From: an uncultured Selenomonadales bacterium
GTDB taxonomy: Bacteria; Bacillota; Negativicutes; Selenomonadales; Selenomonadaceae
Assembly (NCBI GenBank): GCA_900314765.1
Contig: OMWN01000099.1
Span: 21,555-85,554 of the forward strand
DNA length: 64,000 bases
Direction of reading: 5' to 3'
A program made the position numbers and the translations under genes. The notes under the pieces were generated by a model. It was not told the DNA's origin. It saw only the letters and a program-made list of their open reading frames with translations, and made no database searches. Within the stretch, counting starts at the first letter, position 1. Every line of letters begins with the position of its first letter. Below, in pieces: positions 34,568 to 43,438 of this stretch.

Positions 34568-35893
34568 TCAGAAGAAGAACTTGATGCGGCTGAAGAGGAT
34601 CTTGAAATCCTCACCTGCATTAATATTATTTCCATCGAAATAGCCGAGATAAAGGTCGATGTTCTTTGCAAGCACAACATCGCCGCCGATGTACCAGCCT
34701 CTCGTGTTCTGGTCGCTGTAGTCATACGTCGGAGCTAATGACGCATAAGCGCCGAGGTGACGATAGCCCGCCTGAATGCCATAGGAACCTGGCTTATTCT
34801 TGTTCGAGCCTTTGTAGTCAAACTCGATATTGTATGCTTCGCGCTGTCCGCTCTGGACATTGCCCTCTGTGTTCTTTGCGTATGCACCGAAGAGACGAGC
34901 ATTATCATCAAAGCGATAGCCAAGACTGCCAACCCAGATATTAAGGTCGTCGTCGCCATATCTCTTGTCTTTAGAATCTTTATAGAAACTCTCCGACTTC
35001 CATCCCTCGTCATTGGCAAAATGATGATATCCTACGCCTGCACTGAGCTTTCCTGGTGCATAAGTAAGTTCTGCACCCTGATATGAAGACGTAAAGCTTC
35101 GAGTTTTGTCTTTCAATTTTCCAGTAGCAGGATCTGTCTTTTCACCAATTTTCTCGCCAAACCAAGGATCTGTATTTACACGTCCTGCCGTGACAGCAAG
35201 CTTCAAATCCTTGCCGAACGTCACGCGTGCGCCAGATACATAATCATCAAAGACCATGCCTTCATCGACGTTCGTGTAGTGCGAGAGACGACCGAGGTCT
35301 ATAACCGTATTGCCATAGACTCCCTCTGCATACGCCCATTTGAGTGCAACTGAATTAGAATTCTCTGCGGATTTTAAGTTATTCTTCTCGCCGCTATAGT
35401 AAATTCCAGCATAGCCATTCCAATGGTCGTTAACAGAAAAGCTCGGCTTTAAACGAAGCTCTGCACTGTTCTTATTGTTGTGCGCCGTATTCTCTGTCTG
35501 ACGGCTTGCGAAGGTGTAGCGAATCTCGCCTTTCCACTTCACGTTGTCGACTTTCTTCTCTAGAGCTGCAACGCGAACACCGAGGTTGTTGAGCTCGTCT
35601 GCGAACTCAGCGGCGAGCTTGTCAATCATCGCCTTGTCTGCGTCATTGACGCCGCCCTTCGCCATCGCGCGCGCGACCATCTGCGCCATCTCATAGCGCG
35701 TGATTTCCTGATCGCCACGATACGTGCCATCGCCATAGCCCTCGATGACGCCGTCAGCCGCGAGCTGTGCGACTGCGTCGTATGCCCAATGGTCTGCCGG
35801 CACATCCTCGAAAGGATTTGCCGCAGCAAACGTGACCGCGCTCGATGCGGTGATAGCTGTCGCAACGGCAGCCGCTGCCAAGAATTTTTTCAT
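34568..35893 (-). CDS. SLH-domain outer-membrane porin (OmpM-like)
   Basis: The 441-residue protein has a signal peptide (1-24, cleaved after FAAA) and one SLH domain (residues ~27-75: FEDVPADHWAYDAVAQL, GVIEGYGDGTYRGDQEITR). A short coiled coil (85-115) follows, then an amphipathic beta-barrel of alternating aromatic strands ending in Phe (SRIKFFF). This is the Negativicutes architecture in which the SLH domain grips polyamine-modified peptidoglycan and the barrel sits in the outer membrane. It thus ties the membrane to the wall and acts as a diffusion pore. The SD is AGGAGG. It is monocistronic with its own terminator; a weak TTGATG-17-TATTAC promoter precedes it. It marks the organism as a diderm Firmicute. 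Confidence 0.92.
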   Translation of the reverse strand: MKKFLAAAAVATAITASSAVTFAAANPFEDVPADHWAYDAVAQLAADGVIEGYGDGTYRGDQEITRYEMAQMVARAMAKGGVNDADKAMIDKLAAEFADELNNLGVRVAALEKKVDNVKWKGEIRYTFASRQTENTAHNNKNSAELRLKPSFSVNDHWNGYAGIYYSGEKNNLKSAENSNSVALKWAYAEGVYGNTVIDLGRLSHYTNVDEGMVFDDYVSGARVTFGKDLKLAVTAGRVNTDPWFGEKIGEKTDPATGKLKDKTRSFTSSYQGAELTYAPGKLSAGVGYHHFANDEGWKSESFYKDSKDKRYGDDDLNIWVGSLGYRFDDNARLFGAYAKNTEGNVQSGQREAYNIEFDYKGSNKNKPGSYGIQAGYRHLGAYASLAPTYDYSDQNTRGWYIGGDVVLAKNIDLYLGYFDGNNINAGEDFKILFSRIKFFF

Positions 35894-36014
35894 GCTTGAA
35901 TCTCCTCCTGTGTGTAAAAGATAGGGGTAATAGATTTATCACAAGGAGACATCAACTGAAGCGGCAGTGTCCATGTTTCCTGCAATATCATTTGAATTCT
36001 CCTCATAACCAAAG

Positions 36015-37016
36015 TTATTCCTGTGACTCCGGCACATCGTCATACAGATGGCACGCGACAAAGTGCTCTTTGCCGACACGACGCATCTCCGGCATCGTCT
36101 CACGACAGCCGTGATCCATGCACTCAGGGCACCTGTCCTGGAATGGACATCCCACAGGCAAATCAAGCGGGCTCGGTATCTCGCCCTCAAGCGTCGAGAC
36201 GGAGCCCTCGCCCTTCGGCACGAGCGGGAAGACGGACTTCAGAAGCGCCTTCGTGTACGGGTGCTTTGCCTGCTTCAAGTTGCCCGCAGGGATTTTCTCG
36301 ACGACATTGCCGAGGTACATGACGATGGCCCTGTGGCACATCTGATAGACGAGCGCGAGGTCGTGACAGATGAATATGATTGAGAGATTTGTCTTTTTCT
36401 GAATGCCTAGGAGCAAATCGACAATCTGCTTCTGCACGGACACGTCGAGCGCGCTTGTCGCCTCATCGCAGACGAGGATGTCTGGATTCATCGCGAGCGC
36501 ACGTGCAATGCCGATGCGCTGACGCTGACCGCCGCTCATATTCGCAGGGAATCTATCGACAACGTCCTCCGGCAGCTTCACGAGCCTCAGCATTTCGCGC
36601 GCCTTTGCGTCCGCATCCTTTTTCTCAATCATGTTGAAATTGTAGAGCGGCTCGCAAATGATGTCGCGAATCTTCATCTTCGGGTCAAAAGCCGTCGTCG
36701 GGTCCTGAAAGACCATCTGAATGTGCTGGCGCGTCTGCCTCAGTTCCTCGCCCTCGAGCTTCGTGAGGTCCTTGCCGTCGTAGATGATTGAGCCGTCTGT
36801 GACATTGTGAAGGCGCATGATGCACTTCACGAGCGTCGATTTGCCACAGCCCGACTCGCCGACGATGGCGAGCGTCTCGCCCTTGAAAAGTCTTATCGTC
36901 GCGTCATTGACGGCCGTGAGCACTTTCCCTTTGCCGACAGGGAACTTCTTCGTGACTTTTTTTGCAAGGAGTATGATTTCCTTATTGTGCTTAACAGCAG
37001 TCTTAATAGTAGTCAT
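36015..37016 (-). CDS. Nickel/peptide-type ABC importer, ATP-binding subunit 2
   Basis: The 333-residue ATPase is of the OppF/NikE class: Walker A GESGCGKST, signature MSGGQRQRI, Walker B ILVCDEATSALD. The C-terminal oligo_HPY extension has a Cys-rich GCPFQDRCPECMDHGC segment, typical of these subunits. ATG 37016 is chosen 9 bases after GGGG; an ATG three codons earlier overlaps the upstream gene's end without a site. It is the last gene of the riboswitch-controlled importer. Confidence 0.93.
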   Translation of the reverse strand: MTTIKTAVKHNKEIILLAKKVTKKFPVGKGKVLTAVNDATIRLFKGETLAIVGESGCGKSTLVKCIMRLHNVTDGSIIYDGKDLTKLEGEELRQTRQHIQMVFQDPTTAFDPKMKIRDIICEPLYNFNMIEKKDADAKAREMLRLVKLPEDVVDRFPANMSGGQRQRIGIARALAMNPDILVCDEATSALDVSVQKQIVDLLLGIQKKTNLSIIFICHDLALVYQMCHRAIVMYLGNVVEKIPAGNLKQAKHPYTKALLKSVFPLVPKGEGSVSTLEGEIPSPLDLPVGCPFQDRCPECMDHGCRETMPEMRRVGKEHFVACHLYDDVPESQE

Positions 37017-37794
37017 GAACTTCATCCCCTATCTGCGGGACTGCCGCAAGCAGCTCCTTCGTGTAGTCTTTCTGCGCGTGATTTATGATGTAGTCTGATG
37101 TGCCACGCTCGACGACATGGCCGTTCTGCATGACGATGATTTCATCCGCCATGTACGCCGCAACACCGAGGTTGTGCGTGACGATGATGATGGCCGTGTT
37201 GTCTTTCCTGCATATCTGCATCATTTCCTCGACGACCTGCGCCTGCGTAGTGACATCGAGCGCCGACGTTGGCTCATCTGCGAGCAAGAGCTGCGGCTTG
37301 AAATACATGCCCATCGCGACACCGACACGCTGCATCATGCCGCCTGAGAGCTCAAACGGAAAACTTGTCATGATGCGCTCCGGGTTTGGCAGATTCATCT
37401 TCGCAAGCATCGCAATGGCACTCTGCTCCGCCTCTTCCGTCGATATATCCTCATGCTGCTGGATATACTCGACGAATTGCTTACCGATGTGCTGTATCGG
37501 GTCAAGCATGCTGCCCGACGACTGAAACACCATCGTGATTTTGCGGCCGCTCACCTCGCGCCACTCGTCAGGAGTGTTTTGAACAAGGTCTTTTCCATCA
37601 AAGAGAATCTTGCCGCCCGTGACATGCCCTTCGTTCGGAAGGCACCCCAGTATGGCGCGAATGACCGTCGTTTTGCCGCTGCCTGATTCACCGACGATGG
37701 CGATGACCTTACCGGCATCGAGCGAAAGACCGACGTCATGCACAATCGGGTGATTCCCATACGATATCGAAAGGTTTGAAACTTCTAACAGCAT
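37003..37794 (-). CDS. Nickel/peptide-type ABC importer, ATP-binding subunit 1
   Basis: The 263-residue ATPase is of the OppD/NikD class: Walker A GESGSGKTT, signature LSGGMMQRV, Walker B LLLADEPTSALD, switch His in VTHNLG. It is short, lacking most of the C-terminal oligo_HPY domain, as in NikD. ATG 37794 follows AGGAG. It overlaps the second ATPase gene by 14 bases, and a hairpin separates it from the binding-protein gene. Confidence 0.93.
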   Translation of the reverse strand: MLLEVSNLSISYGNHPIVHDVGLSLDAGKVIAIVGESGSGKTTVIRAILGCLPNEGHVTGGKILFDGKDLVQNTPDEWREVSGRKITMVFQSSGSMLDPIQHIGKQFVEYIQQHEDISTEEAEQSAIAMLAKMNLPNPERIMTSFPFELSGGMMQRVGVAMGMYFKPQLLLADEPTSALDVTTQAQVVEEMMQICRKDNTAIIIVTHNLGVAAYMADEIIVMQNGHVVERGTSDYIINHAQKDYTKELLAAVPQIGDEVHDYY

Positions 37795-37891
37795 AGCGTT
37801 CTCCTTTTGATAAATTTTACGGTAAAGAATAACAAACGAACAATTTTACAATCAAATTCTAAAATCAAATTTTAAAATCACAAAATGGCAA

Positions 37892-37931
37892 GTATTGACC
37901 TCGCGCCTAGATGAAGGAGCGCGGTCAATAC
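37892..37931 (-). other. Strong intercistronic hairpin after the binding-protein gene
   Basis: The stem GTATTGACC / GGTCAATAC with inner CGCGC / GCGCG lacks a T-run. Such hairpins commonly protect the upstream mRNA from decay and so raise binding protein over ATPase levels. Confidence 0.7.
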
Positions 37932-37959
37932 GTGTCACTCGTGATTATGTTTCTGATGA

Positions 37960-39561
37960 TTATTTTGCCGGAGCAATCGTATCTGTCAGCCAGTAGTAAT
38001 CCGATGGGTGCATGATGGCGCCCTTGATCTTCGTCGAGCTGATGAGGTTCGTGATAGGATAGCCGTAGATGATCGTGGCCGAATCGTCCATGATGATCTG
38101 CTGCAGCTGGATAATGAGGTCACGACGCTTTGCAGGGTCGAACTCGCCCTCGAGCTGATCCCAAAGAGCATCATACTGCGGATTGGAGTAGCCGGAGCCG
38201 TTCTGCGGGTTGCCGCCGTCTGGGTTCGAGTACCAGTAGCCTTTGAGGAAGCTCTGTGGGTCGCCCGTCGCAGCCGTCGTGATATTGGAAATCAAGAGGT
38301 CATACTCGCCGTTGATGCCCATCTTGTCGAGCAGGTTGTAGTCAACAGTCTTGATCTTGATGTCGATGCCGACTTTCTTCGCATCAGCCTGCGATGCCTC
38401 TGCGTAGATTGGGAGCTCTGCGCGGCTGTTGTAGACGACGAAATCGAGGGAGAGCGGCTTGCCGTCCTTGTCGCGTATGCCGTCGCCGTCCGTGTCTTTC
38501 CAGCCCGCCTCATCGAGAAGCTTGTTTGCGCGCTCGACATTGTACGCATCTGGATTCTTGATCTGGTCAAAGCCGAAGTCGAGGGATGGAGGAACAGGAG
38601 CGCTGCCCTCTTTGAACGTGCCCTTGAGGACGACCTCATTGTAGTTCTTGCGGTCGAGAGCGCAGATGAGAGCCTCGCGGACTTTCTTGTCGGAGAGAAT
38701 ATGATCTGGGCGCTGGTTGACACGAGCGAGGACGTCGCGCAGCGACGAAATTTCATCGACATGGAATTTGTCGTTGTTGCGGAAGAGTCCGATGTCGCCG
38801 GCAGCGATATTGACAGCCATGTCAACTTCGCCGGACTGAAGCGCCATCGCGCGGGTATTCGGGTCATCGATGGACGGAATCTCAACCGTCTCAAATGGCA
38901 CCTCAACCTTGTTCGGGCCGCCCCAGTAGTTTGGGTTCTTCTTCATGACGGCCTTGTCGCGCGTGAAGCTCTCGCACATGTATGGGCCCGTGCAGATTGG
39001 GCCCTGCTTTGCGAAGTCACGATCTTTCTCAGCCGTGACGTCGACAACGAGCCACAGCGGGTCAGCAAGCTGTCCAGGAAGCGTAGCGACTGGCTTCTTT
39101 GTCGTGATGGTGAGAACCTGACCCTCAGCCTTCATCTCTGTATATTCGAAGAATGTCTTTGCGCGGTTCTGCTTCTCGAATACGCGCTCAAACGATTTCT
39201 TGACAGCCTCAGCCGTGACGGGGTTGCCGTTCGAGAACTTCACGTTGTCGCGGATTTTGAACGTCCATGTGAGATGGTCGTCGCTGACCTGCCAGCTCTC
39301 AGCGAGCCACGGCGTCGAGCGCATCTTCTCATCGAACTTCACGAGCGTCTCGCCCATGCCATAGCGCATGACGACCCAAGCGAAGTAGTTCTGCGTCGGC
39401 TCGAGCGTATCAGCGAAATTCGTGACGCCAAACTTCAGCGTCTTGGAGTCTCCCGCCGCCTTCTTGTCGCCGCCACCGCCGCAGCCAACGAGCATCATGG
39501 TCGTCATGCCGACAGCGAGAGCCGCAGTAATGCCTTTTTTGAGTTTCGAGGAAATCATCAT
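37960..39561 (-). CDS. Extracellular solute-binding lipoprotein, family 5 (NikA/DppA-like)
   Basis: The 533-residue lipoprotein has a signal peptide with lipobox LVGC (Cys at ~27) and a Gly-rich linker. The SBP_bac_5 fold follows, with YGMGETLVKFDEKMRSTPWL and FKIRDNVKFSNGNPVTAEAV. A Ca-binding-like loop DTDGDGIRDKDG occurs near residue 360, common in this family. The family binds peptides, nickel, metallophores or heme. The cobalamin riboswitch upstream makes cobalt, nickel or a corrinoid-related ligand plausible here; this is inference. The SD is AGGAG. The gene order permease-permease-SBP-ATPase-ATPase is less usual than SBP first. Confidence 0.92.
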   Translation of the reverse strand: MMISSKLKKGITAALAVGMTTMMLVGCGGGGDKKAAGDSKTLKFGVTNFADTLEPTQNYFAWVVMRYGMGETLVKFDEKMRSTPWLAESWQVSDDHLTWTFKIRDNVKFSNGNPVTAEAVKKSFERVFEKQNRAKTFFEYTEMKAEGQVLTITTKKPVATLPGQLADPLWLVVDVTAEKDRDFAKQGPICTGPYMCESFTRDKAVMKKNPNYWGGPNKVEVPFETVEIPSIDDPNTRAMALQSGEVDMAVNIAAGDIGLFRNNDKFHVDEISSLRDVLARVNQRPDHILSDKKVREALICALDRKNYNEVVLKGTFKEGSAPVPPSLDFGFDQIKNPDAYNVERANKLLDEAGWKDTDGDGIRDKDGKPLSLDFVVYNSRAELPIYAEASQADAKKVGIDIKIKTVDYNLLDKMGINGEYDLLISNITTAATGDPQSFLKGYWYSNPDGGNPQNGSGYSNPQYDALWDQLEGEFDPAKRRDLIIQLQQIIMDDSATIIYGYPITNLISSTKIKGAIMHPSDYYWLTDTIAPAK

Positions 39562-39624
39562 ATTCTTTTCTCTCCTTTTAATGAATTTGATAAATATGTT
39601 GAATATTGCTTTACTTGCTGATGT

Positions 39625-40443
39625 TTACGCGCTCTTTGACGGGTCCATGATGTCGCGGAGTGCATCGCCCCAAAGGTTGAACGTGGCGACGACAAAGAGG
39701 ATTGCAAGACCTGGGAATATCATCGCCCACGGCGCTGTCTGGAGAACCTGACGGCCTTCGTTCAGCATGAGTCCCCACTCAGCCGTCGGCGGCTGCGCGC
39801 CAAATCCGAGGAACGAGAGACCTGCGATTTCCATGATCATCGAGCCAATATCCATCGCTGCCGTGACGACGACGAGCGGGAATATATTCGGCACGATGTG
39901 ACGATAAAGCAGTGGGAAAGGCTTCGTGCCGTTCGTGACCGCAGCCGCGATGAACTCGCTATGCTTGAGCTTTATCGTGAGGCTTCGGCCAAGGCGAGCG
40001 TACTTCGTCCAGCCGACGATGGCGAGCGCGAGCACCGTATTCACGACGCTGCCGCCGAGGACACCGGCGATGGCGATGGCGAGGACGATGCCCGGGAATG
40101 CCATCATCATATCGGTGAAGCGCATGAGAACCATCTCAATCCATCCGCCGCAATAGCCAGAAATGATGCCGATGAGCGTGCCAACACAGCTCATGATGAC
40201 GACGGTCGCTATCGTCATCGAAAGCGACACGCGCGCGCCGTATATGATGCGCGTGAAGCAGTCGCGCCCGAGCTTGTCCGTGCCAAACCAATGATCCGCC
40301 GACGGCGCAAGCAGAGAATTTGCCATGTTTGAATTATACGGGTCTGCCGTGCACAGGAAAGGACCTATCGCGGCAACGAGTACTATGAAAATGACGATTC
40401 CGCTGTAGACGCGGAACATGAATTTATCATCATGCTTTCCCAT
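39625..40443 (-). CDS. Nickel/peptide-type ABC importer, permease 2 (NikC/DppC-like)
   Basis: The 272-residue permease has an N-terminal TM (12-30), then the OppC-type periplasmic segment ending FGTDKLGRDCFTRIIYGAR. A five-TM core follows, with the EAA-type cytoplasmic loop EFIAAAVTNGTKPFPLLYRHI. ATG 40443 overlaps the upstream permease stop by one base and follows GGGAGGG by 8. Confidence 0.93.
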   Translation of the reverse strand: MGKHDDKFMFRVYSGIVIFIVLVAAIGPFLCTADPYNSNMANSLLAPSADHWFGTDKLGRDCFTRIIYGARVSLSMTIATVVIMSCVGTLIGIISGYCGGWIEMVLMRFTDMMMAFPGIVLAIAIAGVLGGSVVNTVLALAIVGWTKYARLGRSLTIKLKHSEFIAAAVTNGTKPFPLLYRHIVPNIFPLVVVTAAMDIGSMIMEIAGLSFLGFGAQPPTAEWGLMLNEGRQVLQTAPWAMIFPGLAILFVVATFNLWGDALRDIMDPSKSA

Positions 40444-41387
40444 CACTCGCGCCCTCCCTTCCTGAGTCTTGGATTGAGATAGTAATACGATATATCAATC
40501 AAGAGATTGATTACCATATAGAGAATTGCAATCCAAAGCACGAAGCCCATGAGCAGCGGATAGTCGCGCATCATGATGGCGCGCACGGCCATGGCACCGA
40601 GGCCAGGCCACGAGAAGACCATCTCGACGACGGCGACGCCGCCGAGGAGCCAGCCGATGTATGTGCCGAAAAGCGTGACAAGCGGCAGGCAGGCATTTGG
40701 CAGGACGTGATGCCAAAGGATTTTATTCATTGGAATGCCGCGCGCCAAAGCGCCCGTGACGTAGTCCTTGCTGATTTCCTCAAGGATTTCTGTCCTGACC
40801 TGCCTCGTGAATTTCGATATCATGACGATTGCGAGCGTCGCAGCAGGAAGAACCATGCGGTCAGCCGTGACTTCGCCACCGGCTATCGGGAACAGCCCGA
40901 GCTTCAGTCCGAAGAAATAGAGCATCAACAGGCCAACCCAGAAGCTCGGCATTGAGACGCCGAGGAACGAAAAGAATCTTGCGATATAATCAATGAATGT
41001 ATTGCGCTTCACGGCCATGAGTATGCCGAGCGGCACTGAAACGATGAGCATCATCAGCGTCGCTGTGACGGTCAGCAAAATCGTCCCCGGTGCGCCGAGC
41101 ATCATGCGGTCTATGACGGGCATCTTCGCCGAATACGAAAGGCCCATGTCGCCGTGCAGAAGACCGACGAGCCAGTTCAAGTACTGCACCAAGAATGGCT
41201 GATCGAGTCCCAGCTCATGACGCGTCTGCTCGATGACCTCGGGCGGCACAATCGTATCGCCGACCTCCAATATCATCTCGACTGGATCGCCTGGCGCTAT
41301 GTACGTCAAGCCGAACGTCAGAAACGTCACGCCCAACAGCGTGATGATCATCTGTCCCAGTCTTTGCAGTAATTCTTTCCTGCTCAA
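40443..41387 (-). CDS. Nickel/peptide-type ABC importer, permease 1 (NikB/DppB-like)
   Basis: The 314-residue permease starts SRKELLQRLGQMIITLLGVT with TM1, followed by the OppB hallmark IAPGDPVEMIL. Further TMs and the EAA loop DYVTGALARGIPMNKILWHH come later. The start is TTG 41387, eight bases after AGGGGG. The longer frame would run backwards through the riboswitch terminator, so it is rejected. It is the first gene after the cobalamin riboswitch. Confidence 0.92.
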   Translation of the reverse strand: MSRKELLQRLGQMIITLLGVTFLTFGLTYIAPGDPVEMILEVGDTIVPPEVIEQTRHELGLDQPFLVQYLNWLVGLLHGDMGLSYSAKMPVIDRMMLGAPGTILLTVTATLMMLIVSVPLGILMAVKRNTFIDYIARFFSFLGVSMPSFWVGLLMLYFFGLKLGLFPIAGGEVTADRMVLPAATLAIVMISKFTRQVRTEILEEISKDYVTGALARGIPMNKILWHHVLPNACLPLVTLFGTYIGWLLGGVAVVEMVFSWPGLGAMAVRAIMMRDYPLLMGFVLWIAILYMVINLLIDISYYYLNPRLRKGGRE

Positions 41388-41428
41388 AACATCATCCCCC
41401 TGAATGAAACTAAAAATAATAACAAAAA

Positions 41429-41465
41429 AATCCATCAGCAAAACGGTTGTTATGCTGATGGATTA
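41429..41465 (-). terminator. Riboswitch-associated terminator before the importer
   Basis: On the minus strand ATCCATCAGCA pairs with TGCTGATGGAT and is followed by TTTTTTT. It lies between the cobalamin aptamer and the first permease gene, the expected expression platform. A second hairpin without a T-run (41522-41569, CCCGCGCATGAT arm) lies between. Confidence 0.88.
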
Positions 41466-41478
41466 CAGTTCGCCAATT

Positions 41479-41517
41479 AAGGAAACACGGATTAATTCAA
41501 TTAATCAGCATTTCCTT
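41479..41517. repeat. Element B short palindromic repeat (riboswitch leader)
   Basis: AAGGAAACACGGATTAATT and its near-complement AATTAATCAGCATTTCCTT form a 39-bp palindrome. It lies inside the transcribed leader between the cobalamin aptamer and the terminator. Confidence 0.8.
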
Positions 41518-41611
41518 CACATTGACAGGCGCCCGCACATGATAAATCATGCGCGGGATGACCTGCCAAAACCCATCTTCCCATAACGCCGTAGGTTAAA
41601 CGATGAATTCT

Positions 41612-41752
41612 ATCGTGAGCAGGTCTTCTGACTTAGGCCTAAAATGACTGAGACCTCACCTTCCCAGGAATAATGCCCAGTGGTAAACGAAATCTCCGTC
41701 GCCAACACAGCTGCGGAACAGTCCGGGACTCGCACCCGATGTTTCCCTTATC
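41612..41752 (-). promoter_or_regulatory. Cobalamin riboswitch upstream of the ABC importer
   Basis: Read on the minus strand, the conserved blocks appear in order: GGGAAACATCGGGTGCGAG, CCGGACTGTTCCGCAGCTGT, CCACTGGGC, CTGGGAAGGTG and the B12 box AAGTCAGAAGACCTGCTC. The terminator at 41429-41465 follows. Binding of adenosyl- or methylcobalamin would be expected to shut off the importer. Confidence 0.92.
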
Positions 41753-41825
41753 AGCGAAAACGCCGATATAGCTCGCGATGACAATATGAAAAACTTATGT
41801 ACAAATCTGAATTAACGCTGGAATG

Positions 41826-41855
41826 ATTATAATTCCAACTGAAAGTGCTTGTCAA
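41826..41855 (-). promoter_or_regulatory. Promoter of the riboswitch-importer transcript
   Basis: TTGACA, 18 bases and a perfect TATAAT on the minus strand start just upstream of the aptamer. Confidence 0.8.
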
Positions 41856-41893
41856 TACTGATAGGGGGTAGGGTATACCCCTCCCTTTTCAAT

Positions 41894-43240
41894 TTAATCT
41901 CTCTTGTACGGCGCCTGCTCCATGAATGAGTCGCGGTGCGCGATATAGCGCACAAAGAGCTCGGACGCGATGGCGCGGATGCACTGGTCGATGAGCAGCG
42001 CGCGCCAAAGACCAATGATGCCCCACCCCATCACGTACGTGAACACAGCTGTGATGATGGGGCGCATGACCGTGACGCTCAAGAATGAGTAAGCGGCGAC
42101 GAGCGATGTGCGGCCGCTGCCGCGCAGCACGCCCGCCGATATGAGCGCGTGCGCCTCGGGGAAGCTCACGACGGCGGCGTAAATCATGACGGTGCTCGCT
42201 ATCACGATGGACTCCGCGTCGCTCGAGTAGAGGCCAAAAATCTGGTCTCTGAATATGAACGTCAAGAGGAACGAAATCGCCGAGAAAAGGAATGTCCACT
42301 TGATGCCGATGCGACGATAGCGGTGCCACTCCTCATGGTCGCGACGACCAAACGATTGACCCGCGAGGACCATGCTTGCTTTGCCGAGTCCCTGCGCGAA
42401 GCAGAAGTAGAAATCACAGATGTTCATGCAAATGCTGTGAACCGCGAACGGCACAGCGCCGAGTCCAGCGGCGAGGCGCGCAAAGAGCAGCATGCCGATG
42501 CGCTCGCTGCCCATCTCAGCGAATACGCTCATAGATACAGGTATGATGTCGCGGAAAAAATTGCCGTCTATCAGCCACTTGCCGCCGTGGAAAAATCCAT
42601 CGCGTGAAAGCGACACGATTGTCATGATGAGCGTCACGGTCGTGCCGACGACAGTGCCGTACGCCGCACCGACAACGCCGAGCTCAGGGAATGGGCCAAG
42701 TCCGAAAATCAGCACGGCGTTTGAAGCGACATTCACGATATTGCCGACGACATTCGAGCTCATGATGATGGCCGTCTTGCCGTAGCCGAGGAGCACGGCC
42801 TGCATCATCGTCGACATCGATGTCAGCATGACGCCGACCGTGGCGACGCGCCCGTAGTCCATCGCGAGTGTGAAATACTCGTCCGTCGCGCCCATGAGCA
42901 AAAATATCTCCGCGAGGAAGCACCAGAAAATATAGTGGATGAGCCCTAAGAAGACCGCGCCGAACAGCGTTGATTGCTTGAGAAGCGTAACGGCGTTCGA
43001 CAACGGACTATCCTCGCCGCAGAGATACGACGCGCGCAGCGTCACCGCTGAGGCGATGGAGCGCGTGACCGTGAGTAGCGCCATGCGCGGCTGTGCGAAT
43101 ATGCCAACTGCCGCGACTGCCATAGCGCCAATGGAACCGACCATAATGAGGTCAGCCGACTCCAAGAGCGTCATGAAGACGCCCTCTATCGCCGCTGGCA
43201 TCGCAATGCTCAAATAAACTTTATCACTGCCTTTTAGCAT
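41894..43240 (-). CDS. MATE family efflux transporter
   Basis: The 448-residue protein has about twelve TM helices and MatE-fold features: IAMPAAIEGVFMTLLESADLI at the start, QPRMALLTVTRSIASAV and a mirrored second half from ~225 (IIPVSMSVFAEMGSERIGM). Family members exchange Na+ or H+ for drugs or metabolites; the substrate is unknown. ATG 43240 follows GGAGGT by five bases. It has its own promoter, and its 3' end comes just before the promoter of the riboswitch transcript. Confidence 0.92.
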   Translation of the reverse strand: MLKGSDKVYLSIAMPAAIEGVFMTLLESADLIMVGSIGAMAVAAVGIFAQPRMALLTVTRSIASAVTLRASYLCGEDSPLSNAVTLLKQSTLFGAVFLGLIHYIFWCFLAEIFLLMGATDEYFTLAMDYGRVATVGVMLTSMSTMMQAVLLGYGKTAIIMSSNVVGNIVNVASNAVLIFGLGPFPELGVVGAAYGTVVGTTVTLIMTIVSLSRDGFFHGGKWLIDGNFFRDIIPVSMSVFAEMGSERIGMLLFARLAAGLGAVPFAVHSICMNICDFYFCFAQGLGKASMVLAGQSFGRRDHEEWHRYRRIGIKWTFLFSAISFLLTFIFRDQIFGLYSSDAESIVIASTVMIYAAVVSFPEAHALISAGVLRGSGRTSLVAAYSFLSVTVMRPIITAVFTYVMGWGIIGLWRALLIDQCIRAIASELFVRYIAHRDSFMEQAPYKRD

Positions 43241-43304
43241 TCAGGACCTCCAATCATAATCTTTTTATATCTTTCTCTGACTGATTATAAACGTAATTTA
43301 ATGT

Positions 43305-43333
43305 ATTATAATCGAAATATGAATTTTAAGCAA
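43305..43333 (-). promoter_or_regulatory. Promoter of the MATE gene
   Basis: TTGCTT, 17 bases and a perfect TATAAT on the minus strand, ~65 bp before the ATG. Confidence 0.7.
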
Positions 43334-43383
43334 CGATATTTCGTATGATTTGCATAAACGAAAATTATTGTCAGCGTGTTTTT

Positions 43384-43420
43384 AAAAAAATATCCCCGAA
43401 CAACGTCAGGGATATTTTTA
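43384..43420 (-). terminator. Terminator of the P1B ATPase gene
   Basis: On the minus strand AAAAATATCCC pairs with GGGATATTTTT and runs into further T residues, 19 bp after the ATPase stop. Confidence 0.88.
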
Positions 43421-43438
43421 TGATATTTTGACTCGACC

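Noticed and set aside
38008..39621. A 537-codon plus-strand open frame opposite the solute-binding protein gene
   Set aside because: Antisense shadow caused by codon bias; the minus frame has a lipobox, SD and family motifs.
41826..41893. GGGTATACCC palindrome near the MATE 3' end as a terminator
   Set aside because: The stem is short and has no T-run on the needed side; the region is better explained by the promoter of the riboswitch transcript.
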